Assembly: GCA_038380435.1 (NCBI GenBank)
Contig: JAWZYU010000034.1
Coordinates: 3,206,704-3,270,703 of the forward strand
Direction: 5' to 3'
Length of the DNA stretch: 64,000 nt
Origin: Ryuthela nishihirai
Taxonomy: Eukaryota > Arthropoda > Arachnida > Araneae > Heptathelidae
Shown: piece after piece, positions 42,144 to 53,963 of the stretch
Position numbering within the stretch: position 1 is the first letter of the stretch
Layout of the letters: each line of letters starts with the position of its first letter
Notes under the pieces: generated by a model
The model's input: the letters and a program-made list of their open reading frames with translations, nothing else
What the model was told of the DNA's origin: nothing
Database searches by the model: none
Position numbers and translations under genes: made by a program

Positions 42144-45100
42144 GAGGTCTTAGTCGATAAATCCCCACGTTATCCCTTCTTCGATTATGACTATATATAT
42201 AGCTGTGCTTCTTAAGAGGACCTGTTACTTGGTGATAAGGATGGCTTTCCGAAAATGGGGTTCAGGTTTGGATTTGGAGACATTTATCTGTTGAGGGGCA
42301 GATATTGATGAAATGCTTCAACCTCTACAGCGTTTCTAACAGTTCTATCAGATCACACTCACCTAGAATTGATTGGACGCGCAATTTGAAATACACACCC
42401 TGTGTGTGAGAAAAGAATTTTCGTTTCAAATTTCAGTTAAACGGTCAACAATTCTATTGCATGACATATATGATTTTAAAAATACACGTGAATGTGAGAA
42501 ACACCCCCAGGGGTTTTCACGTTCAAATGTATGGAAAGGTTATTAAATCATGTGTGTACCCTGCATGATGATGGATCTTTGAAAACAAAGGTTTATTATT
42601 GCATTTACCCCAAAGGGACACCAGGTGTCTTTTAATTCATCCACGTTTAGGATCGAAGTCTTAGTCGATAAATCCCAACGTTCTCCCTTCTTCGATTATG
42701 AATAAATATATATAGCTGTGCATCGTACGAGGACCTGTGACTTGGTGATAAAGATGACTTTCCGAATGTGGGTTTCAGTTTGGGATTTGGAGACATGCTT
42801 GTGTTGACTGGCAGATATTGATTAAATATATCAACCTCTACAGCGTTTCTAACAGTTCTACAAGGTCAGTCTCACCTAGAACTGTTGGACGTGCAATTTG
42901 TGAGAAAACAACTTTCTTTTCTAATTTCAGTTAAACGGTCAACAACTCTATCGCACGACGTATATAATTTTAAAAATAAACGTGAATGTGAGAAACCCCC
43001 CAGGGGTTTTCACGTTCAAATGTATGGAAAAGTTAATAATCATGTGTGTACCTTGCATGATGATGGATCTTTGAAAAATATTGGTCATCATTGTATTTAT
43101 CCGAAAATGACACCAGTGTTTTTTAATTCATCCAGGTCTAGGATCGAGGTCTTAGTCGATAAATCCCCACGTTCTCCCTTCTTCGATTATGACTATATAT
43201 ATAGCTGTGCTTCATAAGAGGACCTGTTACTTGGTGATAAGGATGGCTTTCCGAAAGTAGGTTTCAGGTTTGGATTTGGAGACATACTTGTGTTGAGAGG
43301 CAGGTATTGATTAAATACATCAACCTCTACAGCGTTTCTAACATTTCTATCAGATCAGACTCATCTAGAATTGCTGGGACGCGCAATTTGAAATACACAC
43401 ACTGTGTGTGAGAAAACAACTTTCCTTTCTAATTTCAGTTAAACGGTCAAGAACTCTATCGCACGAGGTAAATAATTTAAAAATACACGTGAATGTGAGA
43501 TACACCCCAGGGGTTTTCACGTTCAAATGTATGGAAAGGTTATTAAATCTTGTGTGTACCCTGCATGATGATGGATCTTTGAAAAAAAAGGTTCATTGTT
43601 GCATTTACCCCAAAGGGACACCAGGTGTCTTTTAATTCATCCACGTTTAGAATCGAAGTCTTAGTCGATAAATCCCAACGTTCTCCCTTCTTCGATTATG
43701 AATAAATATATATAGCTGTGCTTCTTAAGAGGACCTGTTACTTGGTGATAAGGATGGCTTTCCGAATGTGGGTTTCAGGTTGGGATTTGGAGACATGCTT
43801 GGGTTGACAGGCAGATATTGATGAAATATATCAACCTCTACGGCGTTTCTAACAGTTCTACAAGGTCAGTCTCACGTAGAATTGCTCGAACGCGCAATTT
43901 GAAATACACACCCTGTGTGTGAGAAAATAAATTTCGTTTCTAATTTCATTTAAACGGTCAACAATTCTATCTCACGACGTATATAATTTTATAAATACAC
44001 GTGAATGTGAGAAACACCCCGGGGGTTTTCACGTTCAAATTTATGGAAAGTTTATTAAATCATGTGTGTACCCTGTATGATGATGGATCTTTGAAGAAAA
44101 ATGTTCATTATTGCATTTACAACAAAGGGACACCAAGTGTTTTTTAATTCATCCATGTGTAGGATCGATGTCTTAGTCGATACTTTCCCATGATCTCCCT
44201 TCTTCTCTTACGACTATAGATATAGCTGTGCTTCTTTAGAGGACCTGTTACTTTGTGATAAGGATGGCTTTCCGAAAGTGGGTTTGAAGATTTTATTTGG
44301 AGACATGCTTGTGTTGAGAGGCAGATATTGATTAAATACATCAACCTGCGCAGCGTTCCTAACAGCTATATCAGATCAGACTCACCTAGAATTGCTGGGA
44401 TGTGCAATTTCAAATACACACCCTGTGTATGAGAAAACAACTTTCGTTTCTAATTTCAGTTAAACGGTCAACAACTCTATCGCACGACGTATATAATTTT
44501 AAAAATACACGTGAATGTGAGAAACACCCCAAGGGTTTTCACGTTCAAATGTATGGAAAGTTATTAAATCATGTGTGTACCCTGCATGATGATGGATCTT
44601 TGAAAAAAAAGTTTCATTATTGCATTTTCCCGAAAGGGACACCAGGTGTCTTTTAATTCATCCACGTCTAGGATCGATGTCTTAGCCGATAAATTCCCAC
44701 CTTCTCCCTTCTTCGATTATGAATATATAGATAGCGGTGCTTCTTAAAAGGACCTGTTACTTGGTGATAACGTTGGCTTTCTGAAAGTGGGTTTCAGTTT
44801 TGGGTTTGGAGACATGTTTCTGTTGAGAGGCAGATATTGATTAAATTCATCAAACTCTGCAGCGTTTCTAACAGCTATATCAGATCAGACTCACCTAGAA
44901 TTGCTGGGATGCACAATTTCAAATACACACCCTGTGTGTGAGAAAACAACTTTCGTTTCTAATTTCAGTTAAACGGTCAAAAACTATCGCACGACGTATA
45001 TAATTTTAAAAATACACGTGAATGTGAGAAACACCCCAGGGGTTTTCACGTTCAAATGTTTTGAAAGGTTATTAAATCATGTGTGTACCGTGCATGATGA

Positions 45101-45725
45101 TGGATCTTTGAAAAAAAAAAGGTTCATTATTGCATTTTCCCCAAATGGACACAAGGTGTTTTTAATTCATCCACGTTTAGGATCGATGTCTTAGTCCATA
45201 AATCCCCACGTTTTCCCTTCTTCGATTATGACTATAAATATAGCTGTGATTCTTAAGAGGACCTGTTACTTGGTGATAAGGATGGCTTTCCGAAAGTTGG
45301 TTTCAGGTTTGCATTTGGAGACCTGCTTCTGTTGAGAGGCAGATATTGATTAAATACACCAATCTGCACAGCGTTACTAACAGTTCTATCAGATCAGACT
45401 CACCTAGAATTGATGGGATGCGCAATTTGAAATACACACCCTGTGTGTGAGAAAACAAGTTTAATTTCTAATTTCAGTTAAACGGTCAAGAACTCTATCG
45501 CACGAAGTATATAATTTTAAAAATACACGTGAATGTGAGAAACAACCCAGGGGTTTTCACGTTCAAATGTTTTTAAAGGTTATTAAATCATGTGTGTACC
45601 CTGCATGATGATGGATCTTTGAAAAAAATTGGTTCATTATAGCATTTACCACAAAGGGACAACAGGTGTCTTAATTCATCCACGTTTATGATCGAGGTCT
45701 TAGTCGATAAATCCCCACCTTCTCC

Positions 45726-45755
45726 ATTCTTCGATTATGAATTCTTCGATTATAA
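45726..45755. repeat. 15-bp tandem duplication within a monomer
   Basis: ATTCTTCGATTATGA is followed directly by ATTCTTCGATTATAA, a private slippage duplication in one edge monomer. Confidence 0.8.
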
Positions 45756-46508
45756 TTTATAGATATAGCTGTACATCTCAAGAGGACCTGTTACTTGGTG
45801 ATAAAGATGGCTTTCCGAAAGTGGGTTTCAGGTTTGGATTTGGAGACATGCTTGAGTTGAGAGGCAGATATTGATTAAATACATCAACCTCTACAGCGTT
45901 TCTAACAGTTCTATCAGATAACACTCACCTAGATTTGATGGGACGCACAAATTGAAATACACAGCCTGTGTGTGAGAAAACAACTTTCGTTTCTAATTTC
46001 AGTTAAACGGTCAACAACTCTATCGCACGACGTATATAATTTTAAAAATATTCGTGAATGTGAGAAACAGAAAAGGGGTTTTCACGTTCGAATATTTTTA
46101 AAGGTTATTGAATCACGTGTGTACCCTGCATGATGATGGATCTTTGAAAAAAAAGTTCATTATTGCATTTACTCGAAAGGGACAGCAGGTGTCTTTTAAT
46201 TCATTCACGTCTAGGTTCGAGGTTTTAGTCGATAAATCCCCCAAGTTCTTCCTTCTTCGATTATGACTATAGATATAGGTGAGCTTTTTAAGAGGATCTG
46301 TTACTTGGTGATAAATATCGCTTTCCGAAAGTGGGTTAGAGGTTTGGATTTGGAGACATTCTTGTGTTGAGAGGCAGATATTGATTAAATACTTCAACCT
46401 CTACAGCGTTTCTAACTGTTCTATGAGATCAGACTCACCTAGAATTGTTGGGACGTGCAGATTTAAATACACAATCCTGTGTGTGAGAAACAACTTTCGT
46501 ATCTATCA

Positions 46509-46539
46509 GTTAAACCGTGAAGTTAAACCGTGAAGAATT
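46509..46539. repeat. Short tandem duplication GTTAAACCGTGAA
   Basis: GTTAAACCGTGAAGTTAAACCGTGAAG shows a 13-bp unit twice in one edge monomer. The usual sequence is a single GTTAAACGGTCAAC. The related single-copy variant GTTAAACCGTGAAG occurs near 47550. Confidence 0.75.
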
Positions 46540-48615
46540 CTATCGCACGAAGCATATAATTTTAAAAATACACGTCAATGTGAGAAACAACCCCAGGGGT
46601 TTTCACGTTCAAATGTATGGAAAGGTTATTAAATCATGTGTGTACCTTGCATGATGATGGATCTTTGAAAAATAATGGTTATCATTGTATTTATCCGAAA
46701 GTGACACCAGGAGTATTTCAATTCATCCACGTCTAGAATCGAGGTCTTAGTCGATAAATCCGCACGTTCTCCCTTCTTCGATTTTGAATAAATATATATA
46801 GCTGTGCATCTTAAGAGGACCTGTTACTTGGTGATAAGGATGGCTTTCCGAAAGTGGGTTTCAGGTTGGGATTTGGAGACATGCTTGTGTTGACTGACAG
46901 ATATTGATTAAATATATCAACCTCTACAGCGTTTCTAACAGTTCTGCAAGGTCAGTATCATCTAGAACTGTTGGACGTGCAATTTGAAATAAACACCCTG
47001 TGTGTGAGAAAACAAATTTCGTTTCTAATTTCAGTTAAACGGTCAACAACACTATTGCACGACGTATATAATTTTAAAACTAAACGTGAATGTGAGAAAC
47101 ACCCCTAGGGGTTTTCACGTTCAAATGTATGGAAAGGTTATTAAATCATGTGTGTACCGTGCATGATGATGGATCTTTGAAAACAAAGTTTCATTATTGC
47201 ATTTAACCCAAAGGGACACGAGATGTCTTTTAATTCATCCACGTTTAGGATCGAAGTCTTAGTCGATAAATCCCAACGTTCTCCTTTCTTCGATGATGAA
47301 TAAATATATATAGCTGTGTGTCTTAAGAGGACCTGTTACTTGGTGATAAGGATGGCTTTCCGAATGTGGGTTTCAGGTTGGGATTCGGAGACATGCTTGT
47401 GTTGAGAGGCAGGTATTGATTTTATACATCAAACTCTACAGATTTTCTAACAGTTCTATCAGATCAGACTCACCTAGAATTGCTGGGACGTGCAGATTTA
47501 AATACACATCCTGTGTGTGAGAAAACATCTTTCGTTTCCAATTTCAGTTAAACCGTGAAGAATTCTATCGCACGAAGTATATAATTTTAAAAATACACGT
47601 GAATGTGAGAGACACCCCAGGGGCTTTCACGTTCAAATGTATGGAAATGTTACTAAATCATGTGTGTACCCTGCATGATGATGGATCTTTGAAAAAAAAT
47701 GTTCATTATTGTATTTATCCGAAAGGGACACCAGGTGTTTTTTTAATTCATCCACGTCTAGGATCGAGGTCTTAGTCGATAAATCCCCACGTTCTCCCTT
47801 CTTCGATTATTACTATAGATATAAATGTGCTTCTTAAGAGGACCTGTTACTTGGTGATAACTATGGCTTTCCGAAAGTGGGTTTCAGGTTTGGATTTGGA
47901 GACATGCTTGGGTTGGGAGGCAGACATTGATTAAATACATCAACCTCTACAGTGTTTCTAACAGTTCTGTAAGATCCGTCTCTCCTAGAATTGCTTAGAC
48001 GCGGAATTTGAAATACACACCCTGTGTGTGAAAATAAAACTTTCGTTTCTAAATTTAGTTAAACGGTCAACAACTGTATCGCACGACGTATATAGTTTTA
48101 AAACTACACGTGAATGTGAGAAACACCCCAGGGGTTTTCACGTTCATATGTAAGGAAAGGTTATTAAATCATATGTGTACCCTGCATGAAGATGGATCTT
48201 TGAAAAAAAAAAAAGGTTTATTATAGCATTTACCACAAAGGTACAACAGGTTTGTTAACTCATCCACTTTTAGGAACGAAGTCTTAGTCGATAAATCCCG
48301 ACCTTCTAGCTTTTTGGATTATGACTATAGGTATAGCTGTGCATCTTTAGAGGACCTGTTACTTGGCGATAACAATGGCTTTCCGAAAGTGGGTTTCAGG
48401 TTTGGATTTGGAGACATGCTTGTGTTGAGAGGCAGACATTGATTAAATACATCAACCTCTACAGCGTTTCTAACAGTTCTATAAGATCAGTCTCACCTAG
48501 AATTGCTTCGACGCTCAATTTGAAATACCACCCTGTGTGTGAGAAAATATCTTTCGTTTCTAATCTCAGTTAAACTGTCAACAACTCTATCGCACGACGT
48601 ATATAATTTTAAAAA

Positions 48616-49298
48616 TACCCGTGAACGTTCAAATGTATGGAAAGGTTATTAAATCATGTGTGTACCCTGCATGATGATGGATCTTTGAAAAATATTGGTC
48701 ATCATTCTATTTATGCGAAAGTGACACCAGGTGTTTTTTAATTGATCCACTTCTAGGATCGAGGTCTTAGTCGATAAATCCCCACGTTCTCCCTTCTTCG
48801 ATTATGACTATATATATAGCTATATATATATTTGAAAACAACTTTCGTTTCTAATATCAGCTAAACGGTCAAGAACTCTATCGCACGACGTATATAATTT
48901 TAAAAATACACGTGAACGTCTAAAATTATGGAAAGGTTATTAAATCATGTGTGTACCCTGCATGATGATGGATCTTTGAAAAAAAAGTTTCATTATTGCA
49001 TTTACCCCAAACAGACACCAGGTGTTTTTTAATTCATAATGATGGCCTTCCAAAAGTGGGTTTCAGGTTTGGATTTGGAGACATGCTTGAGTTGAGAGTC
49101 AGATATTGATTAAATACATCAACCTCTACAGCGTTTATAACAGTTCTGTAGGATGTCTCACCTAGATGTGCTTGGACGCGCAATTTGAAATACACACCCT
49201 GTGTGTGAGAAAACAACTTTCGTTTGTAATTTCAGTTAAAAGGTCAACAACTCTATCGTGCGACGTATATAATTTTAAAAATACACGTGAACGTTCAA
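48616..49298. repeat. Second cluster of monomers lacking the 26-bp dyad segment
   Basis: Three more occurrences of the CGTGAACGT(T/C) join lie at about 48621, 48911 and 49286, in the rearranged edge and with the same breakpoints as the 38.8-39.3 kb cluster. The copies near 48911 and 49286 flank the doubly truncated monomer. Confidence 0.85.
48821..49040. repeat. Doubly truncated satellite monomer
   Basis: Two register breaks lie close together. Near 48820-48834 a TA-rich stretch joins the monomer end directly to GAAAACAACTTTCG, skipping about 230 bp. Near 49036-49040, TTAATTCA joins TAATGATGGCC, skipping the next monomer boundary. About 210 bp of one monomer remains between them. The long TATATATA run at the first break may have helped slippage or end joining. 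Confidence 0.75.
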
Positions 49299-51718
49299 AT
49301 GTATGGAAAGGTTATTAAATCATGTGTGTACCCTGCATGATGATGGATCTTTGAAAAAAAGGTTCATTATTGCATTTACCCCATACGGAACCAGGTGTCT
49401 TTTAATTCATCCACGTTCAGGATCGAAGTCTTATGCGATAAATCCCCACATTCTCATTTTTTCGATTATTCCTATAGATATAGCTGTGCTTCTTAATAGG
49501 ACCTGTTACTTGGTAAGAAGAATGGCTTTCCGAAAGTAGGTTTGAGGTTTGGATTTGGAGACATTCTTGTGTTGAGAGGCAGATATTGATTTAATATATC
49601 AACCTCTACAGCGATTCTTACAGTTCTGTAGGATCAGTCTCACCTACATGTGCTTGGACGCGCAATTTGAAATACACACCCTGTGTGTGAGAAAACAACT
49701 TTCGCTTCTAAATGCAGTTAAACGGTCAACAACTCTATCGCACGACCTATATAATTTTAAAAATACACGTGATTGTTTGAAACACCCCAGGGGTTTTCAC
49801 GTTCAAATGTATGGAAAGTTATTAAATCATGTGTGTACCCTGCATGATGATGGATTTTTGAAAAAAAATTATATTATTGCATTTACCCGAAAGGGACACC
49901 AGTTGTCTTTTAATTCATCCACGTTTAGGATCGAGGTCTTAGTCGAAAATAAATCCCCTCGTTCTCCCTTCTTCGATTATGACTATAGATATAGCTGTGC
50001 CTCTTAAGAGGACCTGTTACTTGGTGATAGGAATGGCTTTCCGAAAGTGGGTTTGAAGTTGGGATTTGGAGACATGCTTGTGTTGAGAGGCAGATATTGA
50101 TTAAATACATCAACCTCTACAACGTTTCTAACAGTTCTATCAGATTAGACTCACCTAGAATTACTTGGTCGCGCAATTTGAAAAACACACCCTGTGTGTG
50201 AGAAAATAATTTTCGTTTCTAACTTCAGTTAAACGGTCAACAATTCTATCGCACGACGTATAATATTTAAAAATACACGTGAATGTGAGAAACACCAAAG
50301 GGGTTTTCACGTTCAAATATATGGAAAGGTTGTTAAATCATGTGTGTACCCTGCATGATGATGGATCTTTGAAAAAAAGGTTCATTATTGCATTTACCCC
50401 AAAGGGACACCAGATGTCTTTTAATTCATCCACGTTTATGATCGAGGTCTTAGTCCATAAATCCCCACCCTCTCCCTTCCTCGATTATGACTATAGATAT
50501 AGCTGTGCTTCTTACGAGGACCTGTTACTTGGTGATAAGGATGGCTTTCCGAAAGTAGGTTTCGGGTTTGGATTTGGAGACAAGCTTGTGTACAGAGGCA
50601 GATATTGATTAAATAGATCAACCTCTACAGCGTTTCTAACAGTTCTATATGATCAGTCTCACCTAGAATTGCTGGGACGCGCAATTTGAAATGCACACCC
50701 TGTGTGTGAGAAAACCACTTTCGTTTCTAACTTCAGTTAAACGGTCAACAACTCTTTCGCACGACGTATATAATTTTAAAAATACACGTGAATGTGAGAA
50801 ACACCAAAGGGGTTTTCACGTTCAAATGTATGAATAGGTTATTAAATCATGTGTGTACCCTGCATGATGATGGATCTTTGAAAAAAAAAGGTTCATTATA
50901 GCATTTACGACAAAGGGAGAACAGGTGTCTTAATTCATCCACGTTTTGGATCGCGGTCTCAGTCGATAAATCCCCACCTTGTCTATTCTTCGATTATGAC
51001 TATAGATATAGCTGTGTATCTTAAGAGAACCTGTTACTTGGCGATAACGATGGCTTTCCGAAAGTGGGTTTCAGGTTTGGATTTGGAGACATGCTTGTGT
51101 TGAGAGGCAGATATTGATAAAATAGATCAATCTCTACAGCGTTTCTAACAGTTCTGTAATATCAGTCTCACCTAGAATTGCTTCGATTTGAAATACACAC
51201 CCTGTGTGTGAGAAAACAACTTTCGTTTTTAATATCAGTTAAACGGTCAACAACTCTTTCGCACGACGTATATAATTTTAAAAATACATGTGAATTTGAG
51301 AAACACCCCAGGGGTTTTCACGTTCAAATATATGGAAAGGTTACTAAATCATGTGTGTTCCCTACATAATAATTGATCTTTGAAAACGAGGTTCATTATT
51401 GCATTTACCCCTAAGGAATACCAGGTATCTTTTAATTCATCCACGTTTAGGGTCGAAGTCTTAGTCGATAAATCCCCACGTTCTCCTTTTTCCGATTATA
51501 AATATAGATATAACTGTACTTTTTAAGAGGACCTGTTACTTGGTGATAAGGAAGGCTTTCTGAAAGTTGCTTTCAAGTTTGGATTTAGCGACATGCTTGT
51601 GTTGAGAGGTAGATATTGATTAAATATATCAATCTCTACAGCGTTTCTAAGAGTTCTATAAGGTCAATTTCACCTAGAATTGCTTGGACACTCAATTTGA
51701 AATATACACCCCGTGTAT

Positions 51719-52688
51719 TGTCATGCCCACATAATTTTATTTCGTGGCCAAGACTTTATAGGCTTCATGACGACATGAGATTAAGCTCCATTTTAAATCG
51801 TAACATTTTCGACTGCCACCATTTTTGTGTTCAGTTCAACGAAGAAGAACTCGGCCGCAGGCCCCGAACTTTCCAGAGTGAGCCTGGAATCCCAGATGGC
51901 AGGGAGCTACGTGACATGCATGGTAAACAACGTTGGCCGGAGGGGAGCTGAGATTCGCACCTCGGCTACTCTCGCGAATCCCGTACAGCCACGCATGCAC
52001 GGAGGTGACCTCCACAAGGGTGACCAGCGGAAAAGGAAGGAGGAATTTTGGCGAAAACAATTCAGTCTCTTCTTCTCGTCCAGACGGTGTGGTCGGTAGC
52101 AATGGTCCTCTCCTGTCAGCAGAACCCCGAAGTGTGAACAGTATGTGCAGGGGAAGCGCTAAGCAGCCTTAGCTCCCAGCAACTTGGAGCGCAACGGCCC
52201 AGTAATCGCCTTCCCGTGGGACTCCTGATTTGCCGAGGTAAGGGGATACCGTATTGTACTGTACTGTAATGGAACTGGCTCCGCTTTTCTTTTGCATTTG
52301 AATGTATTTCTGTGAACGGCCGTCACGGCAACTAGAGTAAAACTGTCTTAACTGTTAGGGACTGTCAGAATCACGAGCAAGTAGCTCTTCTTTATGGACT
52401 GTTGATCAAAATACTTGTAGGTTCCCTTAATTGAAAGGGGCCATGCTAGAGACATTGTTGAATCTGTCCCAAAAGTGGGAACTACATATGTATAGAATGT
52501 TTGAAGGTAATTTTGTTAATAAATGTGTATTTTATTTTTAACTAAAAAATTATCTCAGTTCTCATTATTGCAAATGTCTGTTAGCTTGATTGTGTGTCGA
52601 GGAATTTGCTTTGATTGTTACAGCAAGGAACGCCTCACGGTCTAAAAGTTGTACCGCCCTCAATATATTCTAAGGGGGGGTCACGACA
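51719..52688 (+). mobile_element. Solo LTR of an LTR retrotransposon (Ty3/Gypsy-like)
   Basis: A 970-bp insertion breaks a satellite monomer between CCCCGTGTAT and GTATGAGAAAAC. It begins TGTCATGCCC and ends GGTCACGACA, so it has TG...CA termini with a short imperfect inverted repeat (TGTCATGCC against TGTCGTGAC). GTAT flanks both sides (51715-51718 and 52689-52692) as a 4-bp target-site duplication. Removing the insert and one GTAT restores CCGTGTATGAGAAAAC, as in the intact monomer near 53194. AATAAA at 52519-52524 suggests plus orientation. No primer-binding site, coding interior or second LTR is present, so the interior was probably lost by LTR-LTR recombination. The open frames within it (up to 111 codons, both strands, GC-richer 51840-52230) look like LTR composition, not genes. 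Assignment to Ty3/Gypsy rests on the TGTCATG start and 4-bp duplication and is an inference. Confidence 0.88.
52519..52524 (+). promoter_or_regulatory. Candidate polyadenylation signal AATAAA in the LTR
   Basis: AATAAA followed by a T-rich stretch (TGTGTATTTTATTTTTAAC), about 800 bp into the 970-bp LTR. That position suits the R region and supports plus-strand orientation. Confidence 0.55.
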
Positions 52689-53517
52689 GTATGAGAAAAC
52701 AATTTTCGTTTTTAATTTCATTCAAACGGTTAACAACTCTATCACTCGACATATATAATTTTAAAAATACACGTGAATGTGAGAAACACCCCAGGGGTTT
52801 TCACGTTCAAATGTATGGAAAGGTTATTAAATCATGTGTGTACTCTTTCATAATAATGGATCTTTGAAAAAAAAGTTCATTATTGCATTTTCCTCAAAGG
52901 GATACCAGGTATCTTTTAATTCATCCACGTTCAAGATCGAAGTCTTAGTCGATAAATCCCCACGTTCTCCTTTTTTCGATTATGACTATAGATATAACTA
53001 TAATTCTTAAGCGGACCTGTTACTTGGTGATAAGGAAGGCTTTCTGAAAGTGGGTTTCAAGTTTGGATTTAGCGACATTCTTGTGTTGAGAGGTAGATAT
53101 TGATTAAATATATCAACCTCTACAGCGTTTCTAAGAGTTCTCTAAAATCAATTTAACCTAGAATTGCTTGGACGCGCAATTTGAAATACACACCCTGTGT
53201 ATGAGAAAACAACTTTCGTTTTTAATTTCAGTCAAACGGTCAACAACTCTATCACACGACATATATAATTTTAAAAATACACGTGAATGTGAGAAACACC
53301 CCAGGGGTTTCACGTTCAAATGTATGGAAAGGTTATTATATCATGTGTGTACCCTACATAATAATGGATCTTTGAAAAAAAGGTATATTACTGCTTTAAC
53401 CTCTAAGGAAATTGATGTACCTTTTACTTGATCCACGTTTTAGATCGAAGTCTTAAACCATAAATCCACTCCTGCCCCTTTTTTGGATTATGACTATACA
53501 TATTACTCTACTTTCTA
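52689..53517. repeat. Satellite array, terminal monomers right of the LTR
   Basis: The same 510-bp satellite resumes after the LTR, in the middle of a monomer at TATGAGAAAACAATTTTCG, and runs through one further monomer starting near 52998. It is clearly diverged from the core (for example AACTATAATTCTTAAGCGG at the anchor, and ACCTCTAAGGAAATTG in place of the usual ACCCGAAAGGGACACC). Similarity fades after a degenerate anchor (CTACTTTCTAAGTGG) at about 53505-53520. SINE sequence then follows directly. This is the true right edge of the array within the window. Confidence 0.95.
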
Positions 53518-53530
53518 AGTGGATAAGACA

Positions 53531-53827
53531 GGTGGGTCAGCTTTGTGATTTATCTCTGCAAAATTCCCTATCTTGCCAGGGTCAGTAGGGTGACTACTAC
53601 TTCGGATGGGACGCTAAGCTGTGGACCCAGTGCGGGAGAGCCATACTTTTTGCACGATAAAGAACACGCTGGATGGCCTTGACAGGAGGCTACCATCTAT
53701 CTTCCAACAGCTGTTCCAGTGGGTCCCCTCCCCCAACCTTCTCTGAGCCTTCGGGGTCCATGTGACTTGGCGATTTAGCTCATGGTGAACAAAAAAGTGC
53801 CACTTAGAGTTAAAACAATCCAACCCA
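53531..53827 (+). mobile_element. SINE family 1, 5'-truncated copy at the array edge
   Basis: It starts at GTGGGTCAGC, the last bases of the tRNA-like head, then follows the family body: ATTTATCTCTGCAAAATTCCC, a degraded central domain (CGGATGGGACGCTAAGC), GAGAGCCATAC, CAACAGCTGTTCCAGTGGG, and the tail AAAACAATCCAACCCA. It abuts the last degenerate satellite anchor without a recognisable target duplication. It is more diverged than the copies near 54, 56 and 56.6 kb, so it is older. Confidence 0.85.
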
Positions 53828-53963
53828 GCTGTTGTTCTTCGGATGGGACGTTAAGTCGTGGCACCGTGTGCAGGAGAGCCATACCTTGTGCATGCTAAAA
53901 ATCACGCTGGATGGATTTTACTGGAGGCTACCATGTGTCTTTCAAGAACTCTCCAGTGTGTCC

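Larger units (their letters stand above)
1..51718. repeat. Tandem satellite array, ~510-bp monomer (main block)
   Basis: A head-to-tail satellite with a monomer of about 510 bp (506-513 in most copies). An anchor at the monomer start (TGTGCTTCTTAAGAGGACC, or TGAACTTCTT in some types) recurs at 1, 511, 1021, 1531, 2043, 2549, 3058 and onward to the end of the block, giving roughly 101 copies. Landmarks in order within a monomer are GTTACTTGGTGATAAGGATG, CTCTACAGCGTTTCTAACAG, GACTCACCTAGAATTG, TGTGTGAGAAAACAACTTTC, CGACGTATATAATTTTAAAA, a CCCCAGGGG-centred dyad, GGACACCAGGTGTC and GTCGATAAATCCCCACGTTC. All copies lie in the same orientation. The array starts before the window. Short open frames recur with the period on both strands and have no coding character. 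I do not recognise the satellite family. A centromeric or heterochromatic location is inferred from array size only. Confidence 0.98.
34945..51718. repeat. Diverged, rearranged right-edge monomers
   Basis: About 33 monomers without the core type structure. Each has many private substitutions and small indels. The 3' end often carries an expanded TA run (for example GACTATATATATATAGC near 35446 and 41010) in place of TATAGATATAG. This interval also holds the visible large deletions, partial duplications and hairpin losses. No long block duplications are apparent. It is consistent with an old array margin no longer reached by homogenisation. Confidence 0.85.

Noticed and set aside
51616..52172. 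Overlapping open frames of 79-111 codons on both strands
   Set aside because: They lie within or across the edge of the solo LTR, cross the satellite/LTR boundary in one case, and show no domain. Open frames on both strands reflect GC-richer composition.
9..53431. More than 90 open frames of 60-119 codons on both strands across the satellite
   Set aside because: They repeat with the 510-bp period on both strands, shift frame with single-base A-run changes, and belong to the same few monomer frames. They are by-products of the satellite, not genes.
1..53517. CRISPR-like periodicity
   Set aside because: The period is ~510 bp of continuous similar sequence with no short repeat/unique spacer alternation, and the context is eukaryotic.
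1..53517. CENP-B box in the monomer (TTTCGTTTCTAATTTC, CTTCGATTATGAC)
   Set aside because: Neither matches the TTCGNNNNANNCGGG core: the central A and CGGG are missing.
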